NCBI GenBank assembly: GCA_902596605.1
Contig: CACJUU010000015.1
Coordinates: forward strand, 1-44,897
Source of the DNA: an uncultured Alphaproteobacteria bacterium
Lineage (GTDB): Bacteria > Pseudomonadota > Alphaproteobacteria > Rhodobacterales > Rhodobacteraceae
Reading direction: 5' to 3'
Length of the DNA: 44,897 bases
Both the position numbers and the translations under genes were made by a program. Positions within the stretch are counted from its first letter, which is position 1; each line of letters begins with the position of its first letter. The notes under the pieces were generated by a model. That model did no database searches. It saw only the letters and a list, made by a program, of their open reading frames with translations, and was not told the DNA's origin. Positions 43,847 to 44,897 of this stretch are shown piece by piece.

Positions 43847-44623
43847 ATGGCTAAAACAAACTTCCATAAAACTGATGATGGACAAAAACTAGCTTTTTCA
43901 CAAGTTAATGGTAATAAAAATATCAAAAATTTTCCAGGTGTTGTATTTTTGAGTGGTTTGAAGTCGGATAAAGAAGGAACAAAAGCTATTTTTCTCTCTC
44001 AATGGGCAGAAAAAAATAAAAGAGACTTTTTAAGGTTTGACTATAGAGGTCATGGGGATTCGTCAGGCATTTTTGAAGAAACATCAATTTCAGATTGGCT
44101 TGAGGATACTAAAAGCATTATTTTGTCACTAACGTCAGGTCCTCAGATTTTGGTTGGATCTTCGCTTGGGGGGTGGATAGCCCTATTATTTGCAAAGCTA
44201 TACCCTCAAAAGGTTGCAGGCATTATAGGCATTGCGGCTGCTCCTGACTTCACTGCCAAATATGCTAGCAATAATCTTACCGAAGATCAAAGAAAAGAGC
44301 TTAAAACTACAGGGAAGCTTTCTTTTGAATCAGAGTATTTTGAACAACCTTTAGTGATTACTCAAAAATTAATAGAAGATGGAAACCAACACTTAATTTT
44401 GACAAAGAACCAATACATTGAGTGCCCCGTAAGACTTCTTCATGGATCTCTCGATGAAGATGTACCTCTTTCTACCGGTATCAACATATTGAAAAGGCTA
44501 AATAGCGTTGATATGCAACTTCAAATTATTAAAGGTATAGATCACAGGTTCTCAACACCCGAATGCCTTGAATTGATCAAAGAAACCGTAGAGCGGATGC
44601 TTTTAGCTCAAGAGCATCCCTAG
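43847..44623 (+). CDS. alpha/beta hydrolase (serine esterase)
   Basis: About 258 residues from the ATG at 43847, preceded by a GGGG run; an upstream TTG would overlap the divergent gene. It has the alpha/beta hydrolase order: HG-like oxyanion turn VVFLSGLKSDKEGTKA, FDYRGHGDSSG, the nucleophile elbow VGSSLGGWIAL (Ser near 103), the Asp in LLHGSLDEDVPLSTG and the His in IKGIDHRFSTPE. The pattern is that of short-chain acyl or acyl-glucuronide esterases (ABHD10-like). Substrate unknown. It is divergent from the glycosyltransferase gene across about 50 bases, and its end overlaps the next minus-strand gene by 21 bases. Confidence 0.88.
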   Translation: MAKTNFHKTDDGQKLAFSQVNGNKNIKNFPGVVFLSGLKSDKEGTKAIFLSQWAEKNKRDFLRFDYRGHGDSSGIFEETSISDWLEDTKSIILSLTSGPQILVGSSLGGWIALLFAKLYPQKVAGIIGIAAAPDFTAKYASNNLTEDQRKELKTTGKLSFESEYFEQPLVITQKLIEDGNQHLILTKNQYIECPVRLLHGSLDEDVPLSTGINILKRLNSVDMQLQIIKGIDHRFSTPECLELIKETVERMLLAQEHP

Positions 44624-44827
44624 AAATATGATAATAAGGCCTAAGGCCGACAAACAAATAGAAAGATAATTTATAATAATTAGCCGCTCAAACGTAGTTT
44701 TTTTGCTGTCTTTGTCATTTATCTTGGTCTGCTTACGGACTTGGAAGCCAAAATATATTACCACAGCAAATCCTGTTAGACCAAAAAAGCATAGAAAAAC
44801 GCCCAAACTAACTAAAATAAACGACAT
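44603..44827 (-). CDS. small two-helix membrane protein
   Basis: 74 residues with two hydrophobic segments (FILVSLGVFLCFFGLTGFAV about 3-26 and LSICLSALGLIIIFLGMLLS about 55-74), separated by a basic, Lys/Asp-rich loop (RKQTKINDKDSKKTTFERL). AGAGG lies about seven bases before the ATG, supporting translation. No family recognised; a small inner-membrane accessory protein. Its 3' end overlaps the hydrolase gene tail to tail by 21 bases. The 70 bases to the window edge hold no gene I can support. Confidence 0.6.
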   Translation of the reverse strand: MSFILVSLGVFLCFFGLTGFAVVIYFGFQVRKQTKINDKDSKKTTFERLIIINYLSICLSALGLIIIFLGMLLS

Positions 44828-44897
44828 TATAAAAACCTCTACCTGAAAACTTGTAAAAAATATATAAATAGATTTTCCATAACAAAAATTTATTGCA

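Overview
The window is an AT-rich stretch of bacterial chromosome, densely coded on both strands and broken by one small mobile island. The host looks like a marine-type low-GC alphaproteobacterium, perhaps near Rhodobacterales. I base this on a circularly permuted two-piece tmRNA gene, an alphaproteobacterial SspB, ThyX as the thymidylate synthase seen, a single-chain indolepyruvate oxidoreductase fusion, CobS, and an inner-membrane protein with a PilP/GspC-like C-terminus. The genus is inference; no rRNA or ribosomal-protein gene is present to settle it.

Layout. 1-4145: end of an adenosine deaminase gene, upp, a large PilP/GspC-like membrane protein and rlmB. 4233-4318: tRNA-Tyr(GUA). About 4319-10560: the island. 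It starts with an integrase attachment-like site carrying a 13-bp copy of the tRNA-Tyr anticodon/variable-arm sequence, then a tyrosine integrase, a consensus sigma-70 promoter, a small HUH-type replication protein, and a ribbon-helix-helix-like protein. A cargo zone follows (a dimeric-barrel protein, a glutathione S-transferase and a DUF1330 protein), interleaved with three truncated copies of one minus-strand helix-turn-helix/recombinase-tail gene. A serine recombinase preceded by a 22-bp perfect palindrome closes it. 10952-13403: kdsD, kdsB and a glycosyltransferase for LPS inner core. 13682-20359: LysE-type exporter, cobS, LysR regulator, indolepyruvate oxidoreductase, CcdA. 20365-24657: fumC, sspB, tmRNA, gloA, thyX, flavin reductase. 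24682-31910: a flagellin with a large beta-sandwich insertion, katG, and a TorA/BisC-type molybdoenzyme. 32149-39114: two bactofilins, an MltG-type lytic transglycosylase, several unrecognised proteins, a class III CoA-transferase with an extra C-terminal domain, a secreted adhesin-repeat protein and a 39-residue lipoprotein. 39172-44827: LpxL-type acyltransferase, infC, thrS, a glycosyltransferase, an alpha/beta hydrolase and a small membrane protein.

How parts fit together. The tmRNA encodes the tag ANDDYAPVAVAA and lies immediately upstream of sspB, whose product hands tmRNA-tagged proteins to ClpXP, so tag and adaptor are made next to each other. kdsD, kdsB, the adjacent glycosyltransferase and the distant lpxL all serve the outer membrane. 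The bactofilin/MltG pair suggests a local cell-wall-shaping module. infC appears to use an AUC start codon behind an ideal Shine-Dalgarno sequence, the arrangement by which IF3 controls its own synthesis.

The most unusual parts are the island (its unsplit attachment site, HUH protein, and cargo genes separated by repeated gene fragments) and the flagellin with a galactose-binding-like insertion. Family assignments come from reading translated sequence by eye; no database search was run.
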